From BOG-994 sp049514215 (GTDB lineage Bacteria; Pseudomonadota; Gammaproteobacteria; Burkholderiales; Burkholderiaceae_D), in assembly GCA_049514215.1 (NCBI GenBank), contig JBEKVI010000017.1, forward strand, positions 1 to 64,000: DNA of 64,000 nt, written 5' to 3'. Shown piece after piece: positions 16,790 through 25,765 of this stretch. How positions within the stretch are numbered: the stretch's first letter is position 1; the number at the start of each line of letters is the position of its first letter. Position numbers and translations under genes: made by a program. A model generated the notes under the pieces. The model saw only the letters and a program-made list of their open reading frames with translations, made no database searches and was not told where the DNA came from.

Positions 16790-17536
16790 TTAAAGCTTTG
16801 AGCCTCCGTCGACTCGCACGGTGTCGCCGGTAATCCAGCGAGCCTTGTCCGAGGCGAGGAACACGACAGCCGGCGCGATGTCCCCGGGCTGGGCGACGCG
16901 CTTGAAAGCCTGCATCCCAAGCGTGAAATCACGCCCCTGTTCGGTCCGGGCGAAACTGGACATGTCGGTTTCGACCACACCCGGGGCGACCGCATTCACC
17001 CGGATCTCGCGTTCACCCAAAGCAGAGGCGAAGTGTTTGACCAGAGTGTCGATGGCGCCCTTGGTGGCGGCGTACGCGGAGAGCGCTCCCACAGAGGCGT
17101 GGGCTGCGAGCGACGAGATGAAAACGATGCTGCTGCCTTGGCCCAGGATCGGCAGCAGCTGCTGAACCAGGAAAAAAGGCGCGCGGACGTTCACCGCGAA
17201 CTGGTAGTCGAAGTCTCCAACTGAGGTCTCCTCGATACTCGCCGACTTGGCGACTCCGGCGTTGGCAACGAGAATGTCCAGTCGATCCCCGACGATGCTG
17301 CGGGCCTGCTTGGCGAGCTGATGTGGACCGTTTGCAGCGCCCAGATCGGCCGCTAAAGCCTCCGCACGCCCACCGGCTTTGCGAATTTCGGCGACGACCG
17401 CTTCCGCTTCGCCACCGGAGCTTGAGAAATGCACCAGAACTTGCGCCCCTTCTTCGGCCAACGCCAAAGCGATGGCGCGGCCGATGCCGCGAGAAGCGCC
17501 CGTAACGAGAGCGGTCTTGCCTGCGAGGTCTTTCAT
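16790..17536 (-). CDS. SDR-family oxidoreductase
   Basis: A 248-residue classical SDR. It has TGASRGIGRAIALALAEEG, VANAGVAKSASIEE, SSLAAHASVGALSAYAATKG with active-site Ser and Tyr-x3-Lys, and PGVVETDM. The ATG at 17536 is chosen over one five codons upstream because AAGGAA is well placed. It is about as similar to 3-oxoacyl-ACP reductases as to many other SDRs, so function cannot be set. It is the first gene of a two-SDR unit transcribed away from the LysR gene at 17650. Confidence 0.9.
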   Translation of the reverse strand: MKDLAGKTALVTGASRGIGRAIALALAEEGAQVLVHFSSSGGEAEAVVAEIRKAGGRAEALAADLGAANGPHQLAKQARSIVGDRLDILVANAGVAKSASIEETSVGDFDYQFAVNVRAPFFLVQQLLPILGQGSSIVFISSLAAHASVGALSAYAATKGAIDTLVKHFASALGEREIRVNAVAPGVVETDMSSFARTEQGRDFTLGMQAFKRVAQPGDIAPAVVFLASDKARWITGDTVRVDGGSKL

Positions 17537-17601
17537 GGTGATTCCTTTCATTCAAAAAGTGGCTTCGATGGGATGAAATGTAGGTCGCACTTGCCAGCAG
17601 G

Positions 17602-17614
17602 ACAAAGACTTTGT
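17602..17614. promoter_or_regulatory. Dyad in the SDR-LysR divergent promoter
   Basis: ACAAAGACTTTGT is a perfect six-base inverted repeat around one base. It lies in the 113-base gap between the SDR operon and lysR. LysR proteins bind interrupted dyads in just such divergent gaps, but this one does not follow the T-N11-A rule strictly, so it is only a candidate site. Confidence 0.35.
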
Positions 17615-17649
17615 AGGCTGGGGGATATACCTTTTAGGCATGAGACCGA

Positions 17650-18558
17650 ATGGAACTGCGGCACCTTCGATACTTTGTTGCGGTCGCCGAAGAAGGCAGT
17701 TTCACGGTCGCTGCGGAAAAACGACTTCACACGGCGCAGCCTTCCCTCAGTCGTCAGATCCGCGATCTGGAATACGAGGTTCGGGCCCAATTGCTGTCTC
17801 GAACGCCCCGCGGAGTCGAGCTCACCGCGGCGGGGCGTGCGTTTCTCGACCATGCCCGGCTGGCATTGGCCCAAGCCGATGCGGCGACTGAGGCGGCGCG
17901 CCGAGCCGTGCACCCCTCCAAGCCGGAATTCGGCTTGGGCTTTTTGACGGGCCAGGAGATGGACTGGCTTCCCGAGGCCATGCGCATTCTTCGGGACGAG
18001 TTGCCCAACATCGAAGTCACGGTTTCGAGTCAGTACTCTCCCAACTTGGCTGAAGCACTCTCCAGGGGAAGACTGGATTTGGCTTTCTTGCGGCCCGAAC
18101 AACATGCGACCGATCTGGAGTTCAGGTTGGTCACGAAGGAACCCTTGGTCGTCGTGTTGCCAAGCGACCACCCGTTGGCGTCCCAATCAGAGGTCGCACC
18201 GCACGAACTTGTGGATGAAACCTTTATCGGGGTGTCGGACACTGCTCCCGCCCTGCGCCAGGTGATCGAGGACTATTTGAAACGGTGTGGGCTGCCCGCG
18301 AGCCCCCGTCACGAGGCAGACAACCTTTCGATGGCGATCTCTCTGGTCGCCTCGACCCGAGGCGTGGCGTTGCTGCCGATTTACGCTGAGAATTTCCTTC
18401 CCTGGTCTGTCGTCAGTCGTCGCATCAGCGGAGAGGTGCCAACCATCGATCTGGTCGTTGGCTATCGTCGCGCAAATAATTCCCCGATCCTGGCGCTCTT
18501 TCTCTCCCGCATCGACGAGCTGATCGCGCGCGTTGCCAAAAAGTCCCGCCCGAGCTAG
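17650..18558 (+). CDS. LysR-family regulator
   Basis: A 302-residue LTTR. The N-terminal winged helix begins MELRHLRYFVAVAEEGSFT and shows LHTAQPSLSRQIRDLE, the LysR recognition helix. The effector domain (about 92-295) contains GFLTGQEMDWLPEAM and LVVVLPSDHPLA. That pattern resembles regulators of aromatic or hydroxyl-acid genes in the CatR/HcaR branch, though this is loose. It is divergent from the two SDR genes and likely controls them. Its stop shares the tetranucleotide CTAG (18555-18558) with the stop of the convergent metallo-hydrolase gene. Confidence 0.92.
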   Translation: MELRHLRYFVAVAEEGSFTVAAEKRLHTAQPSLSRQIRDLEYEVRAQLLSRTPRGVELTAAGRAFLDHARLALAQADAATEAARRAVHPSKPEFGLGFLTGQEMDWLPEAMRILRDELPNIEVTVSSQYSPNLAEALSRGRLDLAFLRPEQHATDLEFRLVTKEPLVVVLPSDHPLASQSEVAPHELVDETFIGVSDTAPALRQVIEDYLKRCGLPASPRHEADNLSMAISLVASTRGVALLPIYAENFLPWSVVSRRISGEVPTIDLVVGYRRANNSPILALFLSRIDELIARVAKKSRPS

Positions 18559-19709
18559 TCAAACGGCCACGGCATGGTCTGAGGAAGTGTCAGCGCAGAC
18601 TCGGCTGGCGGTGGTGCGAGCCCGGATATTTTCGCATCGACGCCCCTCCACCAAGGTGTGAGCTCGTGCGGCAGATCCGGCTCGACCGGTTCGCCGAGTC
18701 GCGGCATGAGGAGTTGCACACCGTTTTCCGGACCGAGCGCGAGCAGCACTTCGGGCGGCTGGTCCCACGCATGCATGGCCAATGCGAAAGTACCCCAGTG
18801 GATGGGAAGAAACGCGCCTCCCCCGAGGAGTGCGAGTGCCTTTAGGGCATTTTCGGGGCCGAGGTGAATGTCGCCCCATGCGGGATGGAACGCGCCCACT
18901 TCGAGCAGAACGAGGTCGAAAGGACCGAGGCGCTCTCGGATCGAGGCATATTCTGTTGTCAGGCCCGTGTCACCACTGAAAAAGACCGAATGCCGTTCGG
19001 AACGAATCACCATTGAAGACCAGAGGGTGGCGTTGCGATCTTTGAGTCCTCGTCCGGAGAAGTGTTGGGACGGTGCGGCCGTCACGGAGATCTCTGCGCC
19101 GGGTAGCTTGTGCGATTCCCACCAATCGAGTTCGACAATGCGATCCGGACTCACCCCCCATGCCTCCAGGTGGGCTCCGACCCCGAGCGACGTCACAAAG
19201 GGTACGTTGATCTTGGCCAGCTCGCGAATGGTCGGGTAGTCCAGATGATCGTAATGGTCATGAGAGACAACTATCAGATCCAGGGGGGGTAGCGAGCGCA
19301 ATGACACCGGCACGGGCTGGAATCGCTTTGGGCCCACCAGGCGTGAGGGGGACGCTCGCGGACCCCAGACGGGGTCGGTCAGGATACGAACGCCATCGAT
19401 CTCGATGAGGACCGTCGAGTGCCCAAGCCATGTTGTGCGAAGCCCGGTGTTGGAGGGCTGCATCCAGCGGTCGCGGGGGTCGAGCGAGGGCAGTTCTCCG
19501 CTCGGCACTCGCCGTTCGCCGCCACACAGAAAATCAGTGACCGACGGAAAGGGCACGTTGGGATCGCGCAATCCCGGTGGGATGGGATGCACATTCTGAA
19601 ATCCGTCTCCCTTCCACTGCGACGAAGATTGCATGCGCTCAAGGCGCGCGCCGCTTGCTCTCTTACCCAATGATTTCATGAAGATGTCGCCATTTGATCT
19701 GGACCTCAT
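18555..19709 (-). CDS. Metallo-beta-lactamase-fold hydrolase, NAPE-PLD-like
   Basis: A protein of up to 384 residues. It has WLGHSTVLIEIDGVRILTDP near residue 95 and VVSHDHYDHLDYPTI (the HxHxDH zinc motif). FFSGDTGLTTEY and LPIHWGTF hold the later ligands. This is the layout of the N-acyl-phosphatidylethanolamine phospholipase D/UlaG-like branch of MBL enzymes. The start is uncertain: ATGs at 19709 and 19679 are both poor in ribosome-binding sequence. No signal peptide is evident. It overlaps the convergent lysR gene by four bases. Substrate unknown. Confidence 0.85.
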   Translation of the reverse strand: MRSRSNGDIFMKSLGKRASGARLERMQSSSQWKGDGFQNVHPIPPGLRDPNVPFPSVTDFLCGGERRVPSGELPSLDPRDRWMQPSNTGLRTTWLGHSTVLIEIDGVRILTDPVWGPRASPSRLVGPKRFQPVPVSLRSLPPLDLIVVSHDHYDHLDYPTIRELAKINVPFVTSLGVGAHLEAWGVSPDRIVELDWWESHKLPGAEISVTAAPSQHFSGRGLKDRNATLWSSMVIRSERHSVFFSGDTGLTTEYASIRERLGPFDLVLLEVGAFHPAWGDIHLGPENALKALALLGGGAFLPIHWGTFALAMHAWDQPPEVLLALGPENGVQLLMPRLGEPVEPDLPHELTPWWRGVDAKISGLAPPPAESALTLPQTMPWPFD

Positions 19710-19768
19710 TCGCTAATCGCGGGAGCGGTTTGTCAACTAGAGTGGGGATCGATGAGGGCGGGCCCAAT

Positions 19769-20107
19769 ATGACGATCGATTGGCTTCACTTTACCCCGTG
19801 GACGGCAGTTTGCGGCGGCGTACTGATCGGCTTACCCAGCGCCGGATGGATTTTGTTCTGGGACTGAACCGTGGGCATTCACGGTATTCTTTCGGACGCG
19901 CCCACCGACTCAGCTGCCGACCGGTCGTGGCGCCCGCTGTTTATCGCTAGATTGCTGGTTGGGATTGGCTCACGCCTGGGATCGGGTTGCACGAGCGTAC
20001 ACGGAGTCTGCGGGATTTCACGAATGTCGCGTCGCTCGTTTGCGGCGACGGCCACATTTATGCATATCGCCTCGGTACCCGTATTCATCGTACGCCACTC
20101 CTAGAAG
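19769..20107 (+). pseudogene. Decayed YeeE-family (DUF395) sulfur transporter, first half
   Basis: The reading frame opens MTIDWLHFTPWTAVCGGVLIGLPSA, typical of YeeE proteins, and hits an in-frame TGA at 19865-19867 after 32 codons. The same frame then continues with VGIHGILSD and RLGSGCTSVHGVCGISRMSRRS, the hallmark DUF395 motif with its cysteines, to a stop at 20105-20107. The total is about 112 codons against about 140 for intact relatives. The missing part lies between the two halves, where a transmembrane helix is expected. Premature stop plus deletion argue for a dead gene. Confidence 0.75.
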
Positions 20108-20112
20108 AAATC

Positions 20113-20284
20113 ATGCAAGCCGCGCTTTCGAGACAGTCTCTCGATGGCCCCTTGTTCGTCGGGAGTACGATCTTTGGGATCGGATGGGGTCTGGCCGGCA
20201 TCTGCCCGGGCCCAACGCTTGTCCAGCTGCGTCGCGGCTATCGCGAGGCTGCGGTCCTGGTAGCCAGCATGATCCCGGGGGATG
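20113..20284 (+). pseudogene. Decayed YedE-type second subunit remnant
   Basis: From ATG 20113 the frame reads LSRQSLDGPLFVGSTIFGIG and then WGLAGICPGPTLVQL. This is the C-terminal half of the partner protein that normally follows YeeE. About 70 N-terminal residues are absent, and after IPGDGE the frame runs on into unrelated sequence. It confirms that the whole two-gene sulfur (thiosulfate-type) transporter has been lost here. Confidence 0.65.
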
Positions 20285-20581
20285 GTGAAAGGAGAGGTCC
20301 CAAAGAGGGCTCCCTTGTCGAGTCATGCGATGTCGTAGTGCAGGAGCACCGCCGCGTCAGCGATGGCGTACCGAGAGTCTTCGGCCGGACCTTGCGCGCT
20401 TGTCCGGGCTTGATAGCCCCAGTCCCATTTGAACGCCGCTTCTACTTCGGTGCGGTGTTTGGTCCCGGGCACAAGATCTGCTCCAAATGAATGTAGGAGG
20501 CACGACGGTTTGTGCACCGATTTGCGCAAGTCGTCTGTTTTGACTACACGCCCTGCGAGGGCACTTTCAACGGAGAACACA

Positions 20582-21025
20582 TTGGACAACGACAAGACGA
20601 TTTCGACCCTCAATTCCCTAATCGAGATCACGAATGATGGACACAAGGGATTTTCGAATGCGGCAGAGCATGCGAAGAGTCCGGATCTGAAAGCAATGTT
20701 TGCAAGCTACGCGACTTCCTGTCGCAGCGGCGCCCGCGAACTCGAAAGTCTGGTCGTTGGGCTCGGCGGCAAGCCCAAGGATGGCGGGACTTTCGGAGGC
20801 ACCTTCCGACGTGGCCTAACCGACGTCAAGGCCGCGACGTCAAGCCATACGGACCATGCAATTCTCGAAGAAGTCGAGAAGGGCGAAGACGTTGCGAAGA
20901 AGGCCTATGCGGATGCCCTGAAAGAGGATCTTCCGGCGAACGTGCGAATGGTGATCACCAAGCAGAATGCCGAGGTGATTGCGCACCATGACAAGGTGCG
21001 CGACTTGCGAGATGCCCTCGTCTAG
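20582..21025 (+). CDS. PA2169-family four-helix-bundle protein (DUF2383)
   Basis: A 147-residue, all-helical protein. Marks are TLNSLIEITNDGHKGFSNAAEH, a ferritin-like helix pair, then GGTFRRGLTDVKAA and DVAKKAYADAL. Length and pattern match the PA2169/DUF2383 stress-associated family, whose biochemical role is not known. A TTG start at 20582 is preferred because GGAG sits seven to nine bases upstream and the family begins here; a longer frame to 20429 has no family support. A strong terminator follows. It lies in the stress module beside GlgX. Confidence 0.85.
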   Translation: MDNDKTISTLNSLIEITNDGHKGFSNAAEHAKSPDLKAMFASYATSCRSGARELESLVVGLGGKPKDGGTFGGTFRRGLTDVKAATSSHTDHAILEEVEKGEDVAKKAYADALKEDLPANVRMVITKQNAEVIAHHDKVRDLRDALV

Positions 21026-21046
21026 TCGACTCACCTAGATGCAGAG

Positions 21047-21072
21047 CAGGGGCCCGAGGGCCCCTGTTTGTA
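21047..21072. terminator. Bidirectional intrinsic terminator
   Basis: CAGGGGCCC (21047-21055) pairs with GGGCCCCTG (21058-21066) and is followed by TTTGT on the plus strand. It lies between the convergent DUF2383 gene and glgX and probably ends both. Confidence 0.8.
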
Positions 21073-21112
21073 TTGGTGAAATCAGACTTTGCTCCAACGA
21101 GCGGCTCCATGG

Positions 21113-23281
21113 TCAAGATCCGATCAGATCTTCTTCGATTTCCTGAATAATCTTTGCTGTCTGGCCCGTGGCCTTGAGTGAGAACAGCACCAAGGAGCGG
21201 CCGGTGATCGTGTATTCACCGCCCGATTCGAAGGTACTGATCTCGTCGCGCTCCGGTGCGTTTGTGTCGATCAAACAGCTCCACTGGGTCGCGCCGGACA
21301 GGGTCGGTAGCGTCACTTTTACTACGTCGTGGTAAGAGTTGAACGCAATCAAAAGCGTTGCATCGGATGCCGGCCTCTTAATCCCGGTCGCTTGTGCGCG
21401 GCCATCGATGACAACGCCAAAGCAGTGCATGGACGGATCGCTCCATTGCGCGTCCGTCAGTTCAAGGCCACTCGGAGCCAGCCACTTCACGTCCTTGACG
21501 TCGGCTTCGGCGTTGTACTCACCGACCAAGAATCGGGAACGGCGCAGCACGGGCAGGGCGGCTCGTAGAGAAATGAGAGTTTTGGTGAAGGTCAGCAGGG
21601 CGCGGCCGCGCTCATCGAGGTGCCAGTTGACCCAGCCGATGGGTGTGTCCTGACAGTAGGCGTTATTGTTTCCTTCTTGGGTTCTGCCGAACTCGTCTCC
21701 GGCCAGGAGCATCGGGGTGCCTTGGGACAGAAAAAGGGTCGACAGGAAATTGCGCTTTTGGCGTTCCCTGAGCTCGTTGATCAACGGGTCGTTGGTTGGC
21801 CCTTCCGCGCCGCAGTTCCAAGACTCGTTATTACTATTGCCGTCCTTGTTGCCCTCGCCGTTGGCTTCATTGTGCTTCTCGTTATAACTGACGAGGTCGT
21901 TCAGCGTGAAACCGTCATGGGCCGTCAGGAAGTTGACGCTCGCCCATGGCTTTCTGCCGCGCTTGTTGAACTTGTCTGCGGATCCCGTGAAGCGAGTCGC
22001 AAATTCCGCCGTGCTTGCTTCATTTCCCTTCCAGAAGCTTCGCACATTGTCGCGAAAGCGGTCGTTCCATTCCGCCCACCCGGGCGGAAATCCGCCGACC
22101 TGGTATCCACCGGGGCCCAAATCCCAAGGCTCCGCGATCAATTTGACGCTCGAGAGCACCGGATCCTGGCGACAACTGTCGAGGAATCCTCCCTGCTCGT
22201 CGAATCCGTATTCTTCGCGTGCGAGGATCGTGGCGAGATCGAAACGAAATCCATCGACCCGCATTTCGGTCACCCAGTAGCGAAGGCTATCGCACACCAT
22301 CTGCAGCACTCGAGGATGCGGCAGGTTTAGTGTATTTCCCGTCCCCGTGTCGTTGATGTAGTGTCGCGGACTCTCCTTCACGAGGCGATAATAGGAAGCA
22401 TTGTCGATCCCCTTGAATGAGAGGGTTGGACCAAGCTCATTTCCCTCGGCGGTATGGTTGTAGACCACGTCCAAAATGACTTCCAACGATGCCCCGTGGA
22501 GCGCATCGACCATGGCTTTGAGTTCGGCAACATCGCCATGTTGGGAGAAGTACCGTGGATCAGCGGCAAAAAAGCCAATCGTGTTGTATCCCCAGTAATT
22601 TGTAAGACCTTTGTCCAGGAGGTTCTTGTCATTAATGAACGAATGGATGGGAAGAAGCTCGATTGATGTCACTCCCAAGTCCTTGATGTAGGCCACTACA
22701 CTTGGCGTGGTCAGGCCTGCGAAGGTTCCGCGCACCGCCTCTTGCACATCAGGGTGCAGTTTCGTATAGCCTCTGATGTGCATTTCATAGAGGACAGTCC
22801 GGTCCCATGCGACCAGAGGCTTGCTCGGTTGAGTCCAAGAATAGGTGCCGTCGACGACCACGCACTTTGGGACAAAGGGTGCGCTATCGCGCTCGTCGAA
22901 CGTTAAGTCGTCTCCGGACTCCATGTGATAACCAAAGAGCTCTGGCGCCCATTGGAGTACACCAAGGTGAGCACGCGCATAGGGGTCGAGCAGAAGCTTG
23001 TTTGGGTTGAAACGATGTCCCGCGAGCGGTTCGTAGGGTCCGTGGACGCGGTAGCCGTATACGGCGCCGGGCTTCAAACCAGGAACGTATCCGTGCCAGA
23101 CCTCGTCGGTAAATTCGGGGAGCTCAATGCGCTCGAGTTCGGTCTTGCCTGTTGGATCAAATAGGCACAGCTCCACTTTGGTCGCGTGGCCGGAGAAAAC
23201 GGCAAAGTTGACGCCTTTGCCATCCCACGTGGCGCCCAGGGGATGAGGAAGACCCTCGGATAAGTTTGGGGCATAGGTCAT
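21113..23281 (-). CDS. glgX: Glycogen debranching enzyme GlgX
   Basis: A 722-residue GH13 isoamylase-type enzyme that removes alpha-1,6 branches from phosphorylase-limited glycogen in the cytoplasm. The N-terminal CBM48 (GLPHPLGATWDGKGVNFAVF) is followed by the catalytic barrel. Catalytic residues are visible in GFRFDLATIL (Asp), IAEPWDLG (Glu) and TAHDGFTLNDL (Asp). GDEFGRTQEGNNNAYCQD is the usual late GlgX motif. The ATG at 23281 fits the family; a frame extending to 23401 adds 40 residues without similarity. It stands alone, with no other glycogen genes nearby, which is common in stress-type trehalose/glycogen loci. Confidence 0.95.
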   Translation of the reverse strand: MTYAPNLSEGLPHPLGATWDGKGVNFAVFSGHATKVELCLFDPTGKTELERIELPEFTDEVWHGYVPGLKPGAVYGYRVHGPYEPLAGHRFNPNKLLLDPYARAHLGVLQWAPELFGYHMESGDDLTFDERDSAPFVPKCVVVDGTYSWTQPSKPLVAWDRTVLYEMHIRGYTKLHPDVQEAVRGTFAGLTTPSVVAYIKDLGVTSIELLPIHSFINDKNLLDKGLTNYWGYNTIGFFAADPRYFSQHGDVAELKAMVDALHGASLEVILDVVYNHTAEGNELGPTLSFKGIDNASYYRLVKESPRHYINDTGTGNTLNLPHPRVLQMVCDSLRYWVTEMRVDGFRFDLATILAREEYGFDEQGGFLDSCRQDPVLSSVKLIAEPWDLGPGGYQVGGFPPGWAEWNDRFRDNVRSFWKGNEASTAEFATRFTGSADKFNKRGRKPWASVNFLTAHDGFTLNDLVSYNEKHNEANGEGNKDGNSNNESWNCGAEGPTNDPLINELRERQKRNFLSTLFLSQGTPMLLAGDEFGRTQEGNNNAYCQDTPIGWVNWHLDERGRALLTFTKTLISLRAALPVLRRSRFLVGEYNAEADVKDVKWLAPSGLELTDAQWSDPSMHCFGVVIDGRAQATGIKRPASDATLLIAFNSYHDVVKVTLPTLSGATQWSCLIDTNAPERDEISTFESGGEYTITGRSLVLFSLKATGQTAKIIQEIEEDLIGS

Positions 23282-23569
23282 GAGAAGGCCTTTGGGAGAT
23301 GTGTGCCGGACGGGCTCGCGAGCTCTGTCATGGCAAAACGCATACCTGAGCCGCATTGCGTGCGCAGGTGGTAACGCAGTCATGGCCGTTCTTTGTTCCA
23401 AGCCGAGCCGCTTTATTTACCGTATGCGGGGGCGGGGATGCGGTCCGGCGCGAGCTGCTCATTGCGGATCGCTCACAACTTCGGGCCTTGCCGCGCGCTC
23501 AGAAACTGGCGGTTGCCGGAGACGGCACCGGGAAGACGATTCAAATAACTTATGAACCGCCAGCGGTAT

Positions 23570-24601
23570 TCAACCCGAAAGCAATCCAGGATTGAGGACA
23601 ATCTTGCCGATATTGTGTCGACCCTCGAGATAGGCATGCGCTTTGGCCGCATCCTCGAGCGCGAACACCTTGTCGACATACGGACAAACCCATCCATGCT
23701 CGACGCCATCGAGAATCTGCTCCATCCATTCCCGTAATTTGCCTGTCTCATGCCAGAGATGACCCAGATTGACGCCGTAGACAGCGCGGTTGTTGTTCAT
23801 GAGTTGCAGGGGATTGAACCAGGGCAAAGTCAGTCCGACTTTCAGCAGGCGCAGCGGACCCGATAGTCGGGATTCGGTCACTGTCGAGATTCCGAACATC
23901 CCGAGTCGGCCCGTGTGACGCAGTGCCGCGTAGCTGCGCTTCCAGTGGCCGCCGCCGAGGGGATCCAAAATCACCTCGACACCACGACCGTCGGTGATTC
24001 GATCGACTTCTGAACGCCAGTCCCCTAGGGTGTAATCGAATACGTGGTCTAGACCACGCTCGGCGAGAAATGGGTGCTTACGCGTGCTTGCAGTGCCAAT
24101 CGTTCGGGCTCCGATGTGGCGGGCGATCTCAAGGGCGGCAAGGCCCACGCCGCCTCCAACATTGTGAATCAGGACTGTCTCACCGGACTTTAGACCTCCC
24201 ATGACGACGAGAAGCTGCCAAGCCGTCAGATAGTTCACTGGAAGAGCGGCGGCCTGATCATGGGAGAGGGACGTGGGCTTTGCGAACACCTGACTCCTGG
24301 GTATCACCACCGTATCTGCATACCCCTTAAAGCGGGTCAGGCCGAACACCTCGGTACCGATCAGGTCGTCGCCCGCCATCGGACCGGCGCAGTCGACGAC
24401 TCCGGAGACCTCGTAGCCGACAACGCAGGGAAGGGCCGGTGCATCGGGATAGAGCCCCTTGGTGACGAGCGTGTCGGCGAAATTCACGCCACTCGAACGC
24501 ACCCGAATGCGGACCTCGTGTTCGCCGGGTGATGGATCAGGCAACTCGCGAAGCGCGAAAGTGTTCGCGCCGCCACGACCCGTGATCTCGATCTGTCGCA
24601 T
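23570..24601 (-). CDS. MDR-family quinone oxidoreductase-like dehydrogenase
   Basis: A 343-residue zinc-free medium-chain reductase. It has RSSGVNFADTLVTKGLYPD, VVGYEVSGVVD, AALPVNYLTAWQLLVVMGGLK and the cofactor loop HNVGGGVGLAALEIA. This is the pattern of NADPH:quinone reductase/synaptic-vesicle VAT1-like enzymes; no zinc cysteines are present. The ATG at 24601 is set by AGGAG seven bases upstream. It lies on the minus strand between glgX and the lectin gene, with gaps on both sides, and is probably a single-gene unit. Substrate unknown. Confidence 0.88.
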   Translation of the reverse strand: MRQIEITGRGGANTFALRELPDPSPGEHEVRIRVRSSGVNFADTLVTKGLYPDAPALPCVVGYEVSGVVDCAGPMAGDDLIGTEVFGLTRFKGYADTVVIPRSQVFAKPTSLSHDQAAALPVNYLTAWQLLVVMGGLKSGETVLIHNVGGGVGLAALEIARHIGARTIGTASTRKHPFLAERGLDHVFDYTLGDWRSEVDRITDGRGVEVILDPLGGGHWKRSYAALRHTGRLGMFGISTVTESRLSGPLRLLKVGLTLPWFNPLQLMNNNRAVYGVNLGHLWHETGKLREWMEQILDGVEHGWVCPYVDKVFALEDAAKAHAYLEGRHNIGKIVLNPGLLSG

Positions 24602-24734
24602 GGATTGCTCCTGTAATGAGGGAGGGCGACGCTGGGTTAGGATCGACTGCAAAGGTACCCGGATCGCTGCACCCTCGGCGGACTAGTGTAGGCCCTGGTC
24701 TCCTCGCGAACCCGAGCCCACCGGGGTTCTCGAC

Positions 24735-25232
24735 TCAATGAGGCAGCCGCCATACCTGGTTCTCCCCGGTGTTGCAGCTCCAAGCAACCAGCTTGGTACC
24801 GTTGACAGCAGAGGCGCCGGGCACATCCAGACAACGCCCGCTTTCGATGGACTTGACGACGTAGCCACCGCGTTCACTCGTTAGCGACCACAATTGCTCG
24901 GATGCACCGTTGCCGCAAGCAGATTGCAGCACGGGCGCTGAGATTCCCGATTCAGTACGGTCGATGCTGATACATTTGCCGCTCAGTTGACTAACGATCC
25001 GATACCCGGCGCCCCCGGCAGACTTAATCGACCACTGTTGATTTGGACCCGCGTGACAGGCGTACTGGATCACCACTGCGCCGTCAGCAGTCGATCCACC
25101 TTCGAGGTCGATGCATTTCCCCGAGGCTAGCGATTGGACGGTGCCGGGTCCGGCAGCTAGCGATTGCGTGGATCCCGATGCGCCCAGTAACGCCAAAACG
25201 AGTGCAGCGGCTGCAAAAGTAGATCGTTCCAT
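24735..25232 (-). CDS. Secreted ricin-type beta-trefoil lectin
   Basis: A 165-residue protein with a signal peptide (hydrophobic run FAAAALVLALLGASGS, cleavage near SLAA). A single ricin B-type trefoil follows. The three repeats are visible as SGKCIDLEGG...QWSI, SGKCISIDRTE...LWSL and SGRCLDVPGA...VWRLPH, with the QxW signature of this fold. It likely binds sugars outside the cell or on the surface. No catalytic domain is attached, which is unusual since such domains often accompany glycosidases. It is divergent from the secreted protein at 25766. Confidence 0.88.
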   Translation of the reverse strand: MERSTFAAAALVLALLGASGSTQSLAAGPGTVQSLASGKCIDLEGGSTADGAVVIQYACHAGPNQQWSIKSAGGAGYRIVSQLSGKCISIDRTESGISAPVLQSACGNGASEQLWSLTSERGGYVVKSIESGRCLDVPGASAVNGTKLVAWSCNTGENQVWRLPH

Positions 25233-25765
25233 GGCGCGCTCCGCAACTGACGAATCTTCGTGAAACCTTCCGGATTCAAGTCAGCGCGACTCGAACCCGG
25301 ATCCAATCCCGTTTTGAATCCACGCTGCCTGTCGTGGACAACCTCAGGCCCCAATATCATAGTACTGGGCACTTCGAGCTTCCGATCCAGCAGTATGAGA
25401 TGGGAAGCGCGTGGCCTTTGATATGGCGCAACGATACGCCCGTCTCGATTCCGGGGCCACCCTTGACTCGGACAAGAGCCTGAGCCCTGCGCCAATCACC
25501 AAAGTTGCTAGAGCCGAGGAAACTGGCCAGAGATGCGGACGATCTGCGCATCCTTCGATTGATCACGGTCAATTGGAATGGCAGCTCACGGGGTTATGTT
25601 CAACTTACCCGACCGCTTGGCCCGCTTTGCTTCGCAAGTGGTTGGCAAGGGTCCGGCTCCCGAATCCACAATGTCCTCCAAGTGTAATAGTGGCGGCTTT
25701 CGTCACTTTCGGGACTTGTCCACGTCGAGACACGGTAGTTTCTCCACCGTCTGAGGAGCGTGTCC
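25233..25765. other. Intergenic region with an FNR-type site
   Basis: These 533 bases between two divergent secreted-protein genes contain no supported gene. Overlapping frames here lack family resemblance. The only structure found is the FNR-like promoter at 25559-25600, pointing right. Confidence 0.5.
25559..25600 (+). promoter_or_regulatory. Class-II FNR/ANR-like promoter
   Basis: TTGATCACGGTCAA (25559-25572) fits the TTGAT-N4-RTCAA consensus of FNR/ANR/DNR activators. TATGTT at 25595-25600 is a -10 element whose position is exactly that expected when the site is centred at -41.5 (start of transcription near 25607). The opposite direction has no -10 at the matching place. It would drive the secreted protein at 25766 with a leader of about 160 bases. 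Confidence 0.6.

Noticed and set aside
19865..19867. TGA in yeeE as a selenocysteine codon
   Set aside because: The family has no selenocysteine at this place, no SECIS-like hairpin was seen, and the partner gene is also broken.
25270..25330. TTCGAGT-like element suggesting a tRNA T-arm on the minus strand
   Set aside because: The flanking bases do not pair as a T-stem and no acceptor or anticodon arms can be drawn.
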